Below, in pieces: positions 32,201 through 43,310 of a DNA stretch of 64,000 nucleotides. The notes below the pieces were generated by a model that searched no databases, had not been told where the DNA came from, and worked only from the letters and a program-made list of their open reading frames with translations. Source of the stretch: Otatea glauca. Taxonomy: Eukaryota; Streptophyta; Magnoliopsida; Poales; Poaceae. Location of the stretch: the NCBI GenBank assembly GCA_036346275.1, contig CM070715.1, positions 69,303,667 through 69,367,666 of the forward strand, given 5' to 3'. Both the position numbers and the translations under genes were made by a program. The stretch's first letter is position 1. Every line of letters begins with the position of its first letter.

Positions 32201-35200
32201 AGAAAAAAATATCTAATCCGTTGTAGGTTATTTATTTGTGCATCAATTGGTTGCGCTCATGGTTTGTGTTGCAACGTCAGGAGGCTCGAGAAATAGTGTT
32301 AGTGGCATGTAGCTCTTTACAGGTCGTGGTCCGGGAACTCTTCATCGGCCATGGATGGAGGTTTAGAACAAGATTGTGTGCGGATTGAGAGTTTTTTTGT
32401 TAGTCCTTTTATGGCTTGTTCAAACCCTTTTCTTCATTTGATTGTCATTTGCTAAGTCTTTTTTTATGAGTCTCTTGATGACAACATTTTGGTTGTAACT
32501 TTGTAATAAACGATTGGTTGTGTGTATCTCAAGATGCAGAGGCCGGAATGTTAATATACTCTTCCATTATCTAAAAAAAAAATTATGTATTTAGTGTATA
32601 AGTGTACAACTGTTCTTACAGCACTGTTAATAGTGAAGGACCATGTGGAGGTCTATTCAGATTTGTGATGAGTATTTGACTAAATTTGAGCTTGGGTTGC
32701 TCTTGTTTGAGTTTGATTTGAAATGGATTTTCACTTGGAAGCAATTTGAAGTCTTCTCTGTTTTCCCGGTGCTACCGACCATAACGAGGAAAAATGAATT
32801 TTAATGAGTGTACTTTGATGGATTTATTACACATCTTTGTGGGCATTGCTATGTGAGGAGTTTCCTTATTTTTGATGGTTGCAGGACGACGGTGCTAGGT
32901 CATGGTAAGGCGAAGGATGGCCAGGACTAGGCGAGGAGCGTCGAAGGTCCAGATGGTCGGGGATCGTCGAAAGATGATCGGAGACGGAGTCCGTGCAAGC
33001 CATGAAGACAAGGAATGGATGTGATGCTAGCTAAATGCTACTCGGATCGATGAGGGCCGTCGGATTGCGGTCTAATTGATAGGATAGCGGGTCTAGTTAG
33101 TATGCTTTGAAAACCGTGCAAGAAAACCCATTTGTGTGGTGGGTTTTGGGTGAACCCTTGCATGACTGGTGGAGTGGGTTAATCCTAGCCCTTGATGGAT
33201 GCTCTTGGGTTTAGAGGCTTATCCAAGGGTGGTAGGTGGCCCAAGAGTTGTATAAATAGGGGTGGAGGGGTAGCCTTCCCCTCTTGAAGGTTTTGAGGTT
33301 TTTGATGCTCTTTTGAGCTTTGCCCATATAAAATGTGAGACTTTGTAACCTCTCCTTCTAGAAATGAAATGTTCTTCATTTATGTTCATGTTTCATTTCC
33401 TTTACGCATTTACATTACGCATTTAAATTACACAATTTAAATTCAGCATTTACTTTCCCGCATTTACATTCTCGCAATTTACTTTATCGCAATTTGGATT
33501 TGCCTCCCCTCCTTCTAAATGTTGTTCTTCTTGGATGTCTTGAGGGAGTTCATATGGTTTTTACATCTTTCTTGCACCCTAGGATAGACTAGAGATCAAA
33601 TTTTTTTATCAAATTGCAAATATGTCCAGAACTTGTTCTTCGCGCAGCAGTCAGTCTTTGATTTTTATAAAAATATATAAAAATAATTTTTAAGTGATTC
33701 TTGTTGTAAAAGGTGCACGACGCATATATCCTTCTCTGGAAATTTTGTTGAGTCCACTGGTTGCACAGTTTGAGCGCTGTGAAGTGAAAACCGAGCCTCA
33801 AATATTCTGGTCGAAGTTCCTGACTGTCTGTAATGCTTGATTTTTCATGTTTATTCTGCAAAGCTTTTTGAGGTGATTTTTGGTGGAGTGTTTCACGACT
33901 CAACTTCTCACAGGGGGGAAAATTACCATAAATTTTAGAGCAACATAAACTCACCAATCACCTGCTTCATTTGAGGATAATTTCTGGAAAATCTGCTTTT
34001 ACTTTTCTAGAAAGAGACTTTGGTGTTTTTGCTTTATCCCTTTTAGAAAAGTAGTCTTTGAGTTGATTCCTTTTTGTTTGAACACTTGAAAACCAGGATT
34101 GTGATTTAAAATCTCTCACATTATTCATGGTTCTCATCCATGGAAGCTAGGGGTACACATAGTTGTCTAATTGTTCGGGTTTTAGAGGGTGTGCGAATAT
34201 GAGAAACACTAGTTTGAAGGAAAATCTTTGGATGTTTCAGATTTTTATTGCGAGATTGTTTGGAGTACTTTGAGTGGGGGAAAATTTTATTTGGGATCAT
34301 TCACCCCCCTCTGATCGCCATTTCGATCTTTCAAATAGATTAGAGAAGCAGAAGCAATCAATTATTTATGCGCATATCCAAGGCCCAAAGCTTACAGAAA
34401 CTTGTAGTTAAACAACTTCAATAATTAATTGTATTTCAGCAAGAGACTAATTAAGAAGTTCAAAATACTACAGACACCAGGAGAATGGGTGGAGTTTTGT
34501 ACCGATAAATTGTGCACCATGACATTATTCACTTCATTCATCTGCAACTCAGCCTGCAATTAGAATCAAATTATTTTCCTCCCTCCAATTTCTAATAAAA
34601 CTGTAAGGTTTTGACCTATATAACTAAGGCTATCTATTGTTATCCACCTTGGCAAAATACTGCAAAAGAAAGAGAGAAAAAACAATGACAACCTAAGTTG
34701 TCACCTTTCATTTTCTCTATGGATGATTACAGCTTTATGTTGTTCCAAATACTAGTTTGTAATGAGTAACTATTTGGGAATCTCAGATGGTTCTGGATAT
34801 TGAGAAACAGTAGCTATCGATATTGCAGTATAGGTGTTGATAGGGGTGCAATCGGATCAGATAACGACCGATTGACCGACCGGATGTGTTCGGACCGGAT
34901 TCGGATAGATTTTTTGGATAGTTTTCGGATTCGGAATCGGTTTTGGATATTTTTTTCGGATTAGGATTCAGGAGATCGCTATCCGTCGGATCGGGATATT
35001 TCAAATCTATTTTTGGATATATCCGGATTCGGACAAATTAGATATCCGACCGGCCTGCCCTGCCTAACTGCCTTAAACCGGTTAACCTTAACCCTAGTTT
35101 TCTGATTCTCAGTTCTCTATTCTCCAACTCCAGCCTCCAGGGGCGACGGCCTGACCCCGAGCGCTAAGTCCCACCGCCGCCGTCTGTCGGTCCTGCCGCC

Positions 35201-38200
35201 GCCCCTCTCCGCCTGTCCCGCCGCTCCTCGGGCCTCAGCGCTTCCCTTTGCTCTGCCCGTCCCGGCGCCCGCCCCTGCCTCCGCCGTCTCGCTTGAGTAG
35301 CCTGAGCTTGCCTTGCCGCCCTCCTTGATATCAGTGCGAAGGCCAGGGACGCTGACAAGGTGTATGAGTATATGCACAAGCTGAGGCGTGCTGTGGGTGG
35401 TGTGAGTGAGGAGGCTGTAGAGGTGTTGGATGGTTGGTCCTGGAGTGAGAAGGCGGTAATGGCTGCTGGTAAGGCCGAGTGGGATGCTGGACAGGTGAAA
35501 GATGTGCATTCAGTGGCGGGTGCTATCAGCTTGGAAATGGCCCTTGGATGCTGCCGCGGGTGGGACGGCTAGCGTGTGTTGATACTGACATGGAGGAGAC
35601 ACTGAGATTTTGCTGATTCTGTTGCTGGGTTGGCCCTTGAGAGGCAAACCAAAACAGATTTCAGCCTCTCTCAAGTTAGGTATACATCCTTCTGCCCCTT
35701 CGCTCTTTTATCGTGTCTCTGTAGCTAATTTGGTATTTCTGTGGATACCTGTAATTTGTAGTTAGTTTACTGGCAAGCTTGATGGTCAGATCACTTATTT
35801 GCTTGGTTTAATTCAATCAGTAGCATGGCTTTCTATGATCACTCAGAGCAAAGATGGGAAAATTAGATGGGGAGATATTGTGCTCACTGTCTTGTTCAAA
35901 TAGCTACTTACTTATGGTAACATGCTGTGGACAATTTATTAGGTAATACGATAAGCTTCTATATCTACCTTGATTTTCACCTCCTTTAGGGAAATTGGAT
36001 GTCTTAACTCATTTTCATGCTTCATATAGAGCAGCTGGATGCCGTTGTAACAGAGCTATGAGAGAGAGACATAATGGAAAATGGCCACTTGTCATACTAC
36101 ATAATAAACGCATCTCCAAGCTTACGGAAAATTCATCTAATAGGCATCTAATTGAAATTTGGAGAGCAAACAGATCATTGTATACTTCACCAAGTGGGTC
36201 AAATGATGACCGGTAATGTTCCTCAAATTCTATCCTTGGGTTTCCTTGGCTCCTTGCACTTCTTGTTTTTTGGTACCTTGGTTTCAGATATTAGTTTTTT
36301 TTATACTCACCATATTGCAAATTGGGAAGTGTATGTGCAATAAGATAATATGTTGAATTTTTTCACCCTCTCCCTCACTGTCATGTTTCATTTCTTGGAT
36401 GTTGCTAAATATATGACATGCAACTTTTCAGGTATTGGCTATATGTAGCAATTCGATTGAACTATTTGCTTGTAGTAATGATGCAATGCGAGAACATATT
36501 TGAGCTCCTAGGATCATCCTTTTTCCCTAAGTGAAAGCAACGGCATCAGGTGTGCTCTGCAAAACTGGTGTTTTATAACCCATTCTTTGTGTATAGTTTA
36601 TTAGTGCAGAACCCTCGTTGTAGAAGTTTAGAAAGCCAAGTTGAACTGAAAACCATGTAAAATGTTCCTAGGTCAAGCTTTGTTTTGTGATGACATGATA
36701 AAAAGGTTGGGGCATTTGTAGGACAATCAAGGATATTCTCGTTGCATGTTGAACTTATACGGTTGGTTAATTAGTACTATATGTGTACTTTATACGGTAT
36801 CTGTTTTCGCGCGTTATCCGACAAAAATTATTCGATACCGTATCGATTCTGCTCCGTATTCGATTCGAATCCGCGACCGATATTATCCGTGCCGTATTCG
36901 TATTTGGTACTATCAGAATTCAATTCCGAATCCGACAAAAAATATGGTTTAGGATATGAAAAGAGCGATATCCGACCGAATCCGAGCCGATTGCACCCCT
37001 AGGTGTTGATGCCTCAAGGCAATCAACAATTCTATATAGTTACAATGCAGCAAATAGTGCATCATGACTAAATGCTTCACTGGAAATGTTCAAACAGAAA
37101 GTAATCATTTGAGGTTATATCTGCATAAAGGGTTATCTTTACCTGTAGAGACTTTGTAAGGTGCACCACACTTCTCTTTGTTGCACCATATGCAGCAAAC
37201 CTGGTGATTATCGAGCACAATTTATGTAATATTTCTTCTTTTTTTCGAGAACATGTAAAAGCTTTCCATGCCATTCATTAAAAAGAAAGAATGACCCAAA
37301 GAAGGGTCTTACAACAACGATACGGTGCCTTAAGGTACTCACCAAGGTCTTACAAAGACATGGTGCTTACATTAGGGCACTCGTCAACATAAATATGTCA
37401 TATTTCTGCAAGGAAATTACCTATAATTATAGACTAATAGTTCATAAAAGCATTAGGAACCAAAAGAAACCTGATTTTAGGGCCTGTTTGGTTCATAGCC
37501 AAACTTTGCCACATTTTGCCACGCCTCAAGTTAGGCAAGTTTGACCGAGTTAGGTCTCCGTTTGGCTCATAGCCACACCTGTGGCAAGATTCCTTTTTGC
37601 CATCCAGGTCACACGCGTCATTAACTCAAAAAAGTGTGGCAAAATTCATTTTCCTAGTCAAAACGTGGCTTCAATTTTGATAACCTAATCTTAGTCAAGT
37701 TTGGCAAAAAAATATGGCTAAACATGGTAATCTTAGTATATGAACCAAACAGACCCTTAATCTTATTTCATGTTTTTTTGTCCACAACCTTCGGTTAATC
37801 CAAATTACTGATACCACCATATCAGTGTCAAATTCAATACAGACTCATGTGGGGAGGGAGGAAAGGAGATACTATACTATCAACATTGAGAGAACATGAT
37901 ATAAATCATAATGCACTAAGCTAAATTCCACAGCTCCATACTATATGGGCATTCAAACAAAATAATGAAATCGTGCAACAGCACATTCCACAGTTTAGTA
38001 TAAACATTTTACTACACAATAGAACAAATGGAAATGCTACCTTGGGGTTGGCCTTCCATCTGAACCAGCACCATCTATGTTAAATATGTGACCACCTCGA
38101 GGTTGGTTCCGCATCATATTTATTGCCTAAGATGGAAATAAGATGAATGTTTGGAGAATGATTCTTCATAGTCATCATAATGGACATCAGAAAGCTAATA

Positions 38201-40794
38201 TTGAGTGGAAACTAATACCTCACGACAACATATCATAAATCCAAGAGTGTTAGTGGTGATGACTTCCCTATTAAATCGCAGAAAAGGGCCAATCAATTAT
38301 TGGTACTTGAAAGCACAATGGAATAAAGATGCACTTGGTTAAGTCTTCCAAAATACAGAATGAAAATTACATGAGAGCCTCATCAGTGGTCTCCACCAAC
38401 GGTTTGTAACTATATGCATTTGATCCAGCATTGTTGATCTGTGGCAAAAGCAAAGAATCAGGAGAAAGTCCAGCTTTCTTGTAACATCTAGATTTGAGAA
38501 ATTTTACAGTGGATAACATAGATAGTAAGTAGTGGTAGTAGAAATCAAATCTAATCATCCATTCTTCAAGGGTATTTTAGACTTTTTCTTATCCATTCAT
38601 CAGGGGTATTTTAGACTTTTTCTAATTCGTTCACAGTTTTGGATTCACCGAATACATGGTGATCTTCAGAGGCTTCTTATCCATTCATCCGCCATTCATC
38701 AGGATCACAGGACGTGTTTTACCGTAGAAGACAAATAGTATGACGGAATTTTTTACCCTTTTACCCCTCTCTGAATTTTACTACCAACTACAGGTGGTAG
38801 TATAACTAGATCTAAATTGATTTTAACCATTAGATTCAAAGGAATGGATGGCTTATATTGATTTTAATCCATTGTAAAAGAGCTCCTAGATTTTAACCCA
38901 AACAGATTCAGTAGAATGGAGCACGCAAATGAAGTTTAAACAGTCAAGAAGGAAAGCTGAAAAATATCAACGCACAACAATGTGGATTTGACAGAGTTAT
39001 TCCATATACAAGCAGTAGCCATGCATATATCATGCACAGAACTACGAAATATTTCAAATATGGCAGAAATTATGCAGTGAGCATCAGTGTCATTCATAGC
39101 CCATGATTGTCATATTTGTACAAAGAAAAGAATGAACAGCAACAAAAGTGCACATGCAGCTATTTGGTAAGGTATGGGGTGGCTACGGACCCAAATTAAT
39201 ATCAATATACTTTAGCTTGTCACGTGCAAAATCCACAAGTGCCTTCACATCCTTTCCTTCTCTAACATCACAGACGGTTCCCTGTGATAATACAAATGGT
39301 AACAACAGCAACTAGAAGTCAAATGTGTTGTACTGTAATATTTTCAAGCAGAAAACATAATTTATGAATAATAACTTTAATGGAAATATAAGAACCAAGT
39401 AGCTCAGCAATAGGTACCCACACATGTTGCTCTCCAAATTCCTTTTTCAAGTCACAGGCTGCAAATTCTACCCTTTCAGCTGTAGAGGATAGACTGCATG
39501 TCAAGGAAAGACTAAATTGGTATCAATTGTAACTTACTTGTATGTTCTCCTTTTCATCCTCTTTTTAAAATTGGCTCAAGAACATTGAAACATTTCATTT
39601 GTTTAGTCGTTCAAAATTTCATGGAAGACCGCCACTTGACAGATCAGTGATCTAAAAGAGCTGGCACCTACATTGAGTACCTTCTGCGGGTTAAAACCAG
39701 AACGGCGCAGGAAGTATTAAATGGCAAATAGGTAGATTACACATAAATTAACGATAGGTCAATAGGTCATCAAAATAAGTAGGAAAAAGAAATAAACAGG
39801 TAAGTGAAACACGCCATGCAAATCAATTTGTCATGCATCTTAGTATCAAATAAATACCCATTCTTATATATGATACAAGAGAGAAACCAGGTCATTCTAT
39901 ACCTGATCTTGAGCAGATTATAACATTATCACCAGCCTTCAGAAACTCCTTTGCCAGTGCATATCCTATACCAGTTTGAGAGCATGCAAAGGTTTAGAAA
40001 GCATTTAGGATATATGCCTCTACTACCATTTTATCTAAGCTTTCTTGACCACAATAGAATGTCCAATCAATCATTTCAGAAAGTTATAAGCTCAAAGTTC
40101 CATCGATTTAGTAAAATATCAAGATTGCGTGCATTCATTTTCTCCCAAATCATTCCATGTCGTGTTGGCCACATAAAGTGTGCACCTCATTCCAGTTAAA
40201 CCTTGTTCACTACACCAAAAGCATGGAGCTATGTGGTACCGTCATCTTCTATTGCTAGTTGTTTGTACAAATTGCTAACATCTCGCTACTGTAAGTCACA
40301 TATAGTTAGTAGTAATTGGCACCACTAACATTAGAAAACTATCTATAAGAAAAAAGAAAGAGAAAATTGTAACTCTTTCCATCAATTGCATTCCGCATAG
40401 CCATACTGTTAATTACGCAGACTGCATGTCAATACAAGCATTCAGAAATATGTATTGTTTTTTTCATGTAAACAGGTGCATGCAAGCAACACGAAGAGGG
40501 GGGAAATCAAGAACTGCTCGCGAGAGAGAGCACCCAAAACAAAAAAAAACCTTTCGTGGAACCGGTGATGAGAACATTGTAAAGTGGCACCATGGCCTCC
40601 CTCCGCCCCCCTCCTCCCCTGCCAGAGAGAGCTTCCACCCGGATCCCGGCAAGATCCGGACTTCCTCTCGCCACCAGCGGGCGCTGCTCCGGCCGGCCTG
40701 GGAACCGCGCCCCGGCCGCGGAGGACGGCCAGAACTTCGCGGGGTCCACTTGGGCGTGAGCGCGGAGCTGCAGGGAGGCGAAGACGGTGGCCAT
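29297..40794 (-). CDS. NOL: chlorophyll b reductase NOL (NYC1-like), 13 exons, probably damaged
   Basis: NOL is a chloroplast short-chain dehydrogenase that works with NYC1 to reduce chlorophyll b to 7-hydroxymethyl chlorophyll a in LHCII breakdown. Exons (minus): 40794-40551, 39971-39903, 39479-39418, 39281-39191, 38438-38371, 38267-38219, 38126-38041, 37200-37143, 34553-34503, 30327-30277, 30184-30143, 29563-29453, 29344-29297. About 341 residues, the family's usual size. Exon 1 encodes a Ser/Arg/Ala-rich transit peptide and NVLITGSTKG (nucleotide-binding start). Others give INNAGSNAYSYKPL, the active-site FAAYGATKRS (YxxxK; the preceding Ser lies in NIDGAGSDG), and the NKYIVED end. Lesions: the acceptor before exon 2 reads TG, not AG, and exon 4 has four extra bases (TAAT), shifting the frame to an early stop. 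Introns carry five transposons. Confidence 0.85.
30353..32582 (+). mobile_element. 5'-truncated LINE (L1 type) in NOL intron 9
   Basis: The insert runs from AAACGGTCG at 30353 to a poly(A) tail at 32582 and is flanked by a 12-bp direct repeat TTATGTATTTAG (30341-30352, 32583-32594). It carries the second half of a reverse transcriptase on the plus strand, opposite to NOL. It sits only 25 bp upstream of NOL exon 10, in the acceptor region, yet leaves the CAG acceptor and the T-rich run intact. Confidence 0.92.
30369..32226 (+). pseudogene. LINE reverse transcriptase, C-terminal part with zf-RVT-like region
   Basis: Begins in the RT finger/palm (VIFKVNFEKAYDKVKWPFLQ), continues TRKGLRQGDPLSPILFN and the catalytic LQYADDTIIF near 30765. 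A frameshift near 30895 follows (run of T), then LPFRYLGIPIHYRKL and SSWKGKHLSVGGRLVLINSV. Another break is near 31255. The C-terminal block CCFCNNEETIHHLFFDCQFA at about 31960 is the zinc-binding zf-RVT motif. The endonuclease domain is lost by 5' truncation. A 27-bp in-frame tandem duplication (31344-31370, 31371-31397) repeats EDGVWQQIL. Confidence 0.88.
32634..34333 (+). mobile_element. solo LTR, 1.7 kb, in NOL intron 9
   Basis: Starts TGAAGGACCATGTGG at 32634 and ends CGATCTTTCA at 34333, flanked by a perfect 5-bp duplication AATAG (32629-32633, 34334-34338). Ends are TGAAG/CTTTCA. The 3' end has TTCACCCCCCTCTGATCGCC, a string seen at many grass LTR ends, which with the TATA box gives a plus orientation. 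There is no internal gene or second LTR, so it is an LTR left by recombination. Open frames within it are shadows. Confidence 0.85.
33251..33260 (+). promoter_or_regulatory. TATA box of the solo LTR
   Basis: TATAAATAGG within a short GC-rich context; the likely U3/R promoter of the LTR. It points toward the LTR 3' end, antisense to NOL. Confidence 0.55.
34841..37001 (+). mobile_element. hAT-1: gene-carrying hAT element in NOL intron 8
   Basis: Terminal inverted repeats TAGGGGTGCAATCGG are identical for 15 bp at 34841 and (reverse complement) at 37001. A perfect 8-bp duplication GGTGTTGA flanks them (34833-34840, 37002-37009), the hAT signature. Subterminal zones are rich in GGATTCGGAT-type repeats. 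The 2161-bp element has no transposase. It carries three exons and intervening introns of a host PRORP gene instead. Confidence 0.92.
35110..36540 (+). pseudogene. captured PRORP (protein-only RNase P) gene fragment inside hAT-1
   Basis: Exon 1 (about 35332-35690) reads DADKVYEYMHKLRRAVGGVS, EEAVEVLDGW and, after frameshifts, FADSVAGLALERQTKTDFS: the last PPR helices and central zinc-binding region of plant PRORP. Exon 2 (to about 36213, after an ATATAG acceptor) reads GKWPLVILHNKRISKLTENS and SNRHLIEIWRANRSLYTSPS. Exon 3 (about 36432-36535) reads YWLYVAIRLNYLLV and FELLGSSFFPK from the NYN nuclease domain. The exon with the D-G-A-N motif is missing and the third block is frameshifted where VTNDEMRDH should be, so no RNase P activity is possible. 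The intact enzyme trims tRNA 5' leaders. Introns are retained, so capture was from DNA. Confidence 0.8.
37236..37393 (-). mobile_element. short non-LTR insertion (LINE 3' end or SINE) in NOL intron 7
   Basis: A 158-bp insert with a T-rich left edge (CTTTTTTTCG, that is poly(A) on the minus strand) is flanked by TATGTAATATTTC (37223-37235) and TATGTCATATTTC (37394-37406), a 13-bp duplication with one mismatch. The minus strand ends ATGAATGGCATGGAAAGC then the A-run, like 3' ends of plant LINEs. It lies 36 bp from NOL exon 8. Confidence 0.6.
37480..37756. mobile_element. Tourist (PIF/Harbinger) MITE in NOL intron 7
   Basis: 277 bp with ends GGGCCTGTTTGGTTCATA and TATGAACCAAACAGACCC in inverse, flanked by TTA on both sides (37477-37479, 37757-37759). 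Both the ends and the 3-bp target fit Tourist MITEs. It has no coding capacity. Confidence 0.85.
38550..38630. repeat. short tandem duplication in NOL intron 4
   Basis: GGGTATTTTAGACTTTTTCT occurs twice, starting about 38569 and 38605, separated by ATCCATTCATCA-type sequence. No element ends are seen around it. Confidence 0.55.
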
Positions 40795-40910
40795 TGGTGG
40801 GGAGGGAGAGGAGAGGCACCCGTGCGAGCGAGCGCGCATGGGTGTTGTGATGCTCGCAGTCGCAGCTCTGGACCCTGGAGTCTGGATAACAGTTCGGTTG
40901 TTAAGGCATG

Positions 40911-41889
40911 TAGAGGTGGGCGTCGTGCCGGGCCGGCCCGGCACGGGCTCATCGTGCTTCGGGCCTAAACCGTGCCGGGCCGCGACGACCCGTCGTGCCG
41001 TGCCGGGCTGGCCCGGCTCGTCTTCGGTGAGCCCAGGCACGGCCCATTTGCGTTTCGTACCTGCTTCGTGCCGTGCCGGCCCAGGCCCAGCCCATTTACA
41101 CTATTGCGATGAGAGAAAAGGACCCGAAGATGCTTGTAGTAGTGTGCGTATACAGTGCTACGGTATGCAATGAATGTATAGCCTAGTTGGCATTGATGTA
41201 GGAGATTATGGAAGACATTGACCAGTGCACGTTACGAACATATATATAGTCAAAAAATAAACAATCGATTAATGCATACTAAATGGCAATACATGCACAT
41301 TCCTATGCATGAGTACATTACACCATCACATGTATTGTCCTTGGCTCCTTGCATACTCTCTCTCCCCTTTTCCCTCGAGCCAGCCACGCCCACGGCCCAT
41401 CTCCCTTAGTCCCTCTGCTCGTCTTCCACCTCCCCTCCGCCTTGTCTTCCCCGCTCCCGTCTCACCTCCCTACCGCCTTACCAGCGCCTCCCCTCTCCTC
41501 CCCCACCGGCACGGGTCGAGCACTCGAGCTCCCCTCCTCTCCTCACCTGTCGAGGCGGACGCGATGCGGCATGGGAGGTGAAGCTCGGACGTTATCGCGA
41601 GTTCGGCCGCAGCCGCCAAGGTTACCACGGGCTCTGCTGCGTATTACGGGCCGACGTCGCCGCGCCTCGGCGCGAACGGGCTCGTTCGGGCCATGCCGGC
41701 CGAGCACGGCCCATCTTGTCGTCTTGCGGCCGGGCCGGCCGCCGCATCGTCTTTCGATTGGCGGGCCGACGGCCGGACAACCGTCTTGGGCCGCGCGGTC
41801 CTTTGAAATGATGTCGTCGGGCCACAGTCGTCTTTGGCCGGGCGTGCCTCGGGCCGGCCTAAAATAGCCCGGCTTAGTGCCCACCTCTA
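40911..41889. mobile_element. GC-rich hAT-like element just upstream of NOL
   Basis: TAGAGGTGGGC at 40911-40921 is matched in inverse by GCCCACCTCTA at 41879-41889. Both ends carry GGGCCGGCC-type palindromic sequence common in grass hAT elements. The 8-bp flanks (AAGGCATG and CATGGGAG) do not match, so the pairing of these ends is not proven. The first 240 bp recur at 42405-42645 and 59880-60098. The interior 41340-41580 is C-rich with no recognised gene. It begins 117 bp upstream of the NOL start codon, so it probably lies in the NOL leader or promoter. Confidence 0.5.
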
Positions 41890-42404
41890 CATGGGAGTAC
41901 GCCGAGGTGGCGGCCCACATGCCAGTGTGACTGTGTGAGTAACCTATCCACCGTTTATATATTTTTTAAAAAAATTTAGGCCACGAACTTTGCCATCCAA
42001 TATTTGAAGAATGTGAATACCAGCGCTAAGCTGAGGCTTGAATCCTAGTGAGTAGAGTATAATTATTGTACCTAGTCAACATAATTTTGGTCAGTTCTCC
42101 ATCGTTTATAATTTCTCAAATTAAATTGTATATGTTCTTCCCAAATTGAAAGCACGGAGTGCATCTGAGTGAAATGGTTACATGCACGTCAGGGAAAATT
42201 CTTCCATATATAGGGTTGTGGCAGTTCATCACCACCCGATTGTGGCTGTTCTCACGTGAGGGGGAGGTGGCTGCGGTGGAGAAGATGGAGGGGGAGGCGG
42301 TCGGGGCAGGGGAGGCCAGGGCAGAGAGGAAGTGACAGGAGGTAACTCTATCTATTCAAGAATGAATAAAATTTAGTTAATTTTCTTTAAATATTGTGTT
42401 CACT
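41890..42404. other. intergenic, no gene seen
   Basis: AT-rich with one short purine-rich patch (42260-42335, GGAGGGGGAGGCGG type). Nothing recognisable. Confidence 0.4.
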
Positions 42405-42645
42405 ACTATAGCTCCGTGCATCTTCGGCTCCTTTCCTCTCGGCACAATAGTGTAAATGGACCAGATCTAGACCGACACGACATGAAGACGACATGAATTG
42501 CAAATGGATCATGTCTAGGCTCATCGAAGGTGGGCCGGGCCGGCACGGCACGGTGGGCTGGCCGAACCATAGCGGTACGATATAGTTTAGGCACACAACC
42601 CGATAGACCCGTGCCATACTAGCTGGGCACGATGCCCACGTCTAC
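42405..42645 (-). repeat. GGGCCGGCC hAT-end family, copy 2
   Basis: On the minus strand it starts TAGACGTGGGCATCGTGCC (end at 42645) and runs through CCATTTACACTATTGTGCC to CCGAAGATGCACGGAGC, the same order as at 40911-41150 and 59880-60098. It is one end of a hAT-like element without a visible partner end. Confidence 0.55.
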
Positions 42646-43302
42646 TCCCAACTCCTCGCCAAACCCCTCCATCCAAATCCAATTGTTGTTGTCGCCGCTT
42701 GATTCTGCTCACGCCACCGCTGGCATGGCGCCTACAAGCACCACCGGAGCTCCATTGCGGCCTCCTCATCCTCCTTCCCCTAGCCCCCTGTTTGTCGGTG
42801 CCCCTTTTCACGCTTTCCCTAGCATGTTCATCTCCAGTGTTCTCCCTCACAACAAGGTGATGGCCGGCGGCGCCGCTCCTTGGCATGGGGCATTCAGTGT
42901 CAGGGCTAATCATCCGCAGCGGCAGCCAAACGGCTTCACTGTAGCTGGTGGCGCTCGTGCGCGATGGGCTTCAATGGACATGTTGGCCCTGGAGCATGGT
43001 CAGCTTTGCCGGAGACGATGTTGGTGCGCAATTGGACTCGACGGAGACGGAGGCGAAGGTGGGGCAGCGCATGAATCATCAGCACATCTAGAGGTCAGAA
43101 AATTTGATTGATTTCACAAAAAAAATCTAGTTGGGTGTTGTATAACAATTTCGTAAAACTTTTCTCTACATGGCATTCCACAAGAAAATTAAAATAAAAT
43201 TAAGATATTTTCCTTGTTTTTAATTTTGACTTCACAAGTCACAGCAGCACAAGCTATTTATGCATGTACTAGAGCTTCTCAGTTGAGTGAAGCAGTTTTG
43301 CA
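42646..43302 (+). other. GC-rich stretch with one unrecognised open frame (42632-43111)
   Basis: A 159-codon plus frame starts in the hAT-like end and is Pro/Ser-rich early, then FVGAPFHAFPSMFISSVLPH and HGAFSVRANHPQRQPNGF. Composition is protein-like, but no domain is recognised. It could be a fragment carried by the neighbouring hAT-like sequence. The reverse strand also has a shadow frame. 43112-43302 is AT-rich and empty. Confidence 0.3.
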
Positions 43303-43310
43303 GGTAAGAA

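Noticed and set aside
32571..32582. Poly(A) stretch as a retrocopy of a host mRNA
   Set aside because: It directly follows a LINE reverse transcriptase and is inside the matching 12-bp target duplication.
33589..33957. 122-codon minus-strand frame in NOL intron 9
   Set aside because: It lies wholly inside the solo LTR, has no domain, and opposes the LTR promoter.
40911..41889. A proven hAT insertion upstream of NOL
   Set aside because: Inverted ends match for 11 bp, but the 8-bp flanks AAGGCATG and CATGGGAG do not, so only a hAT-like call is made.
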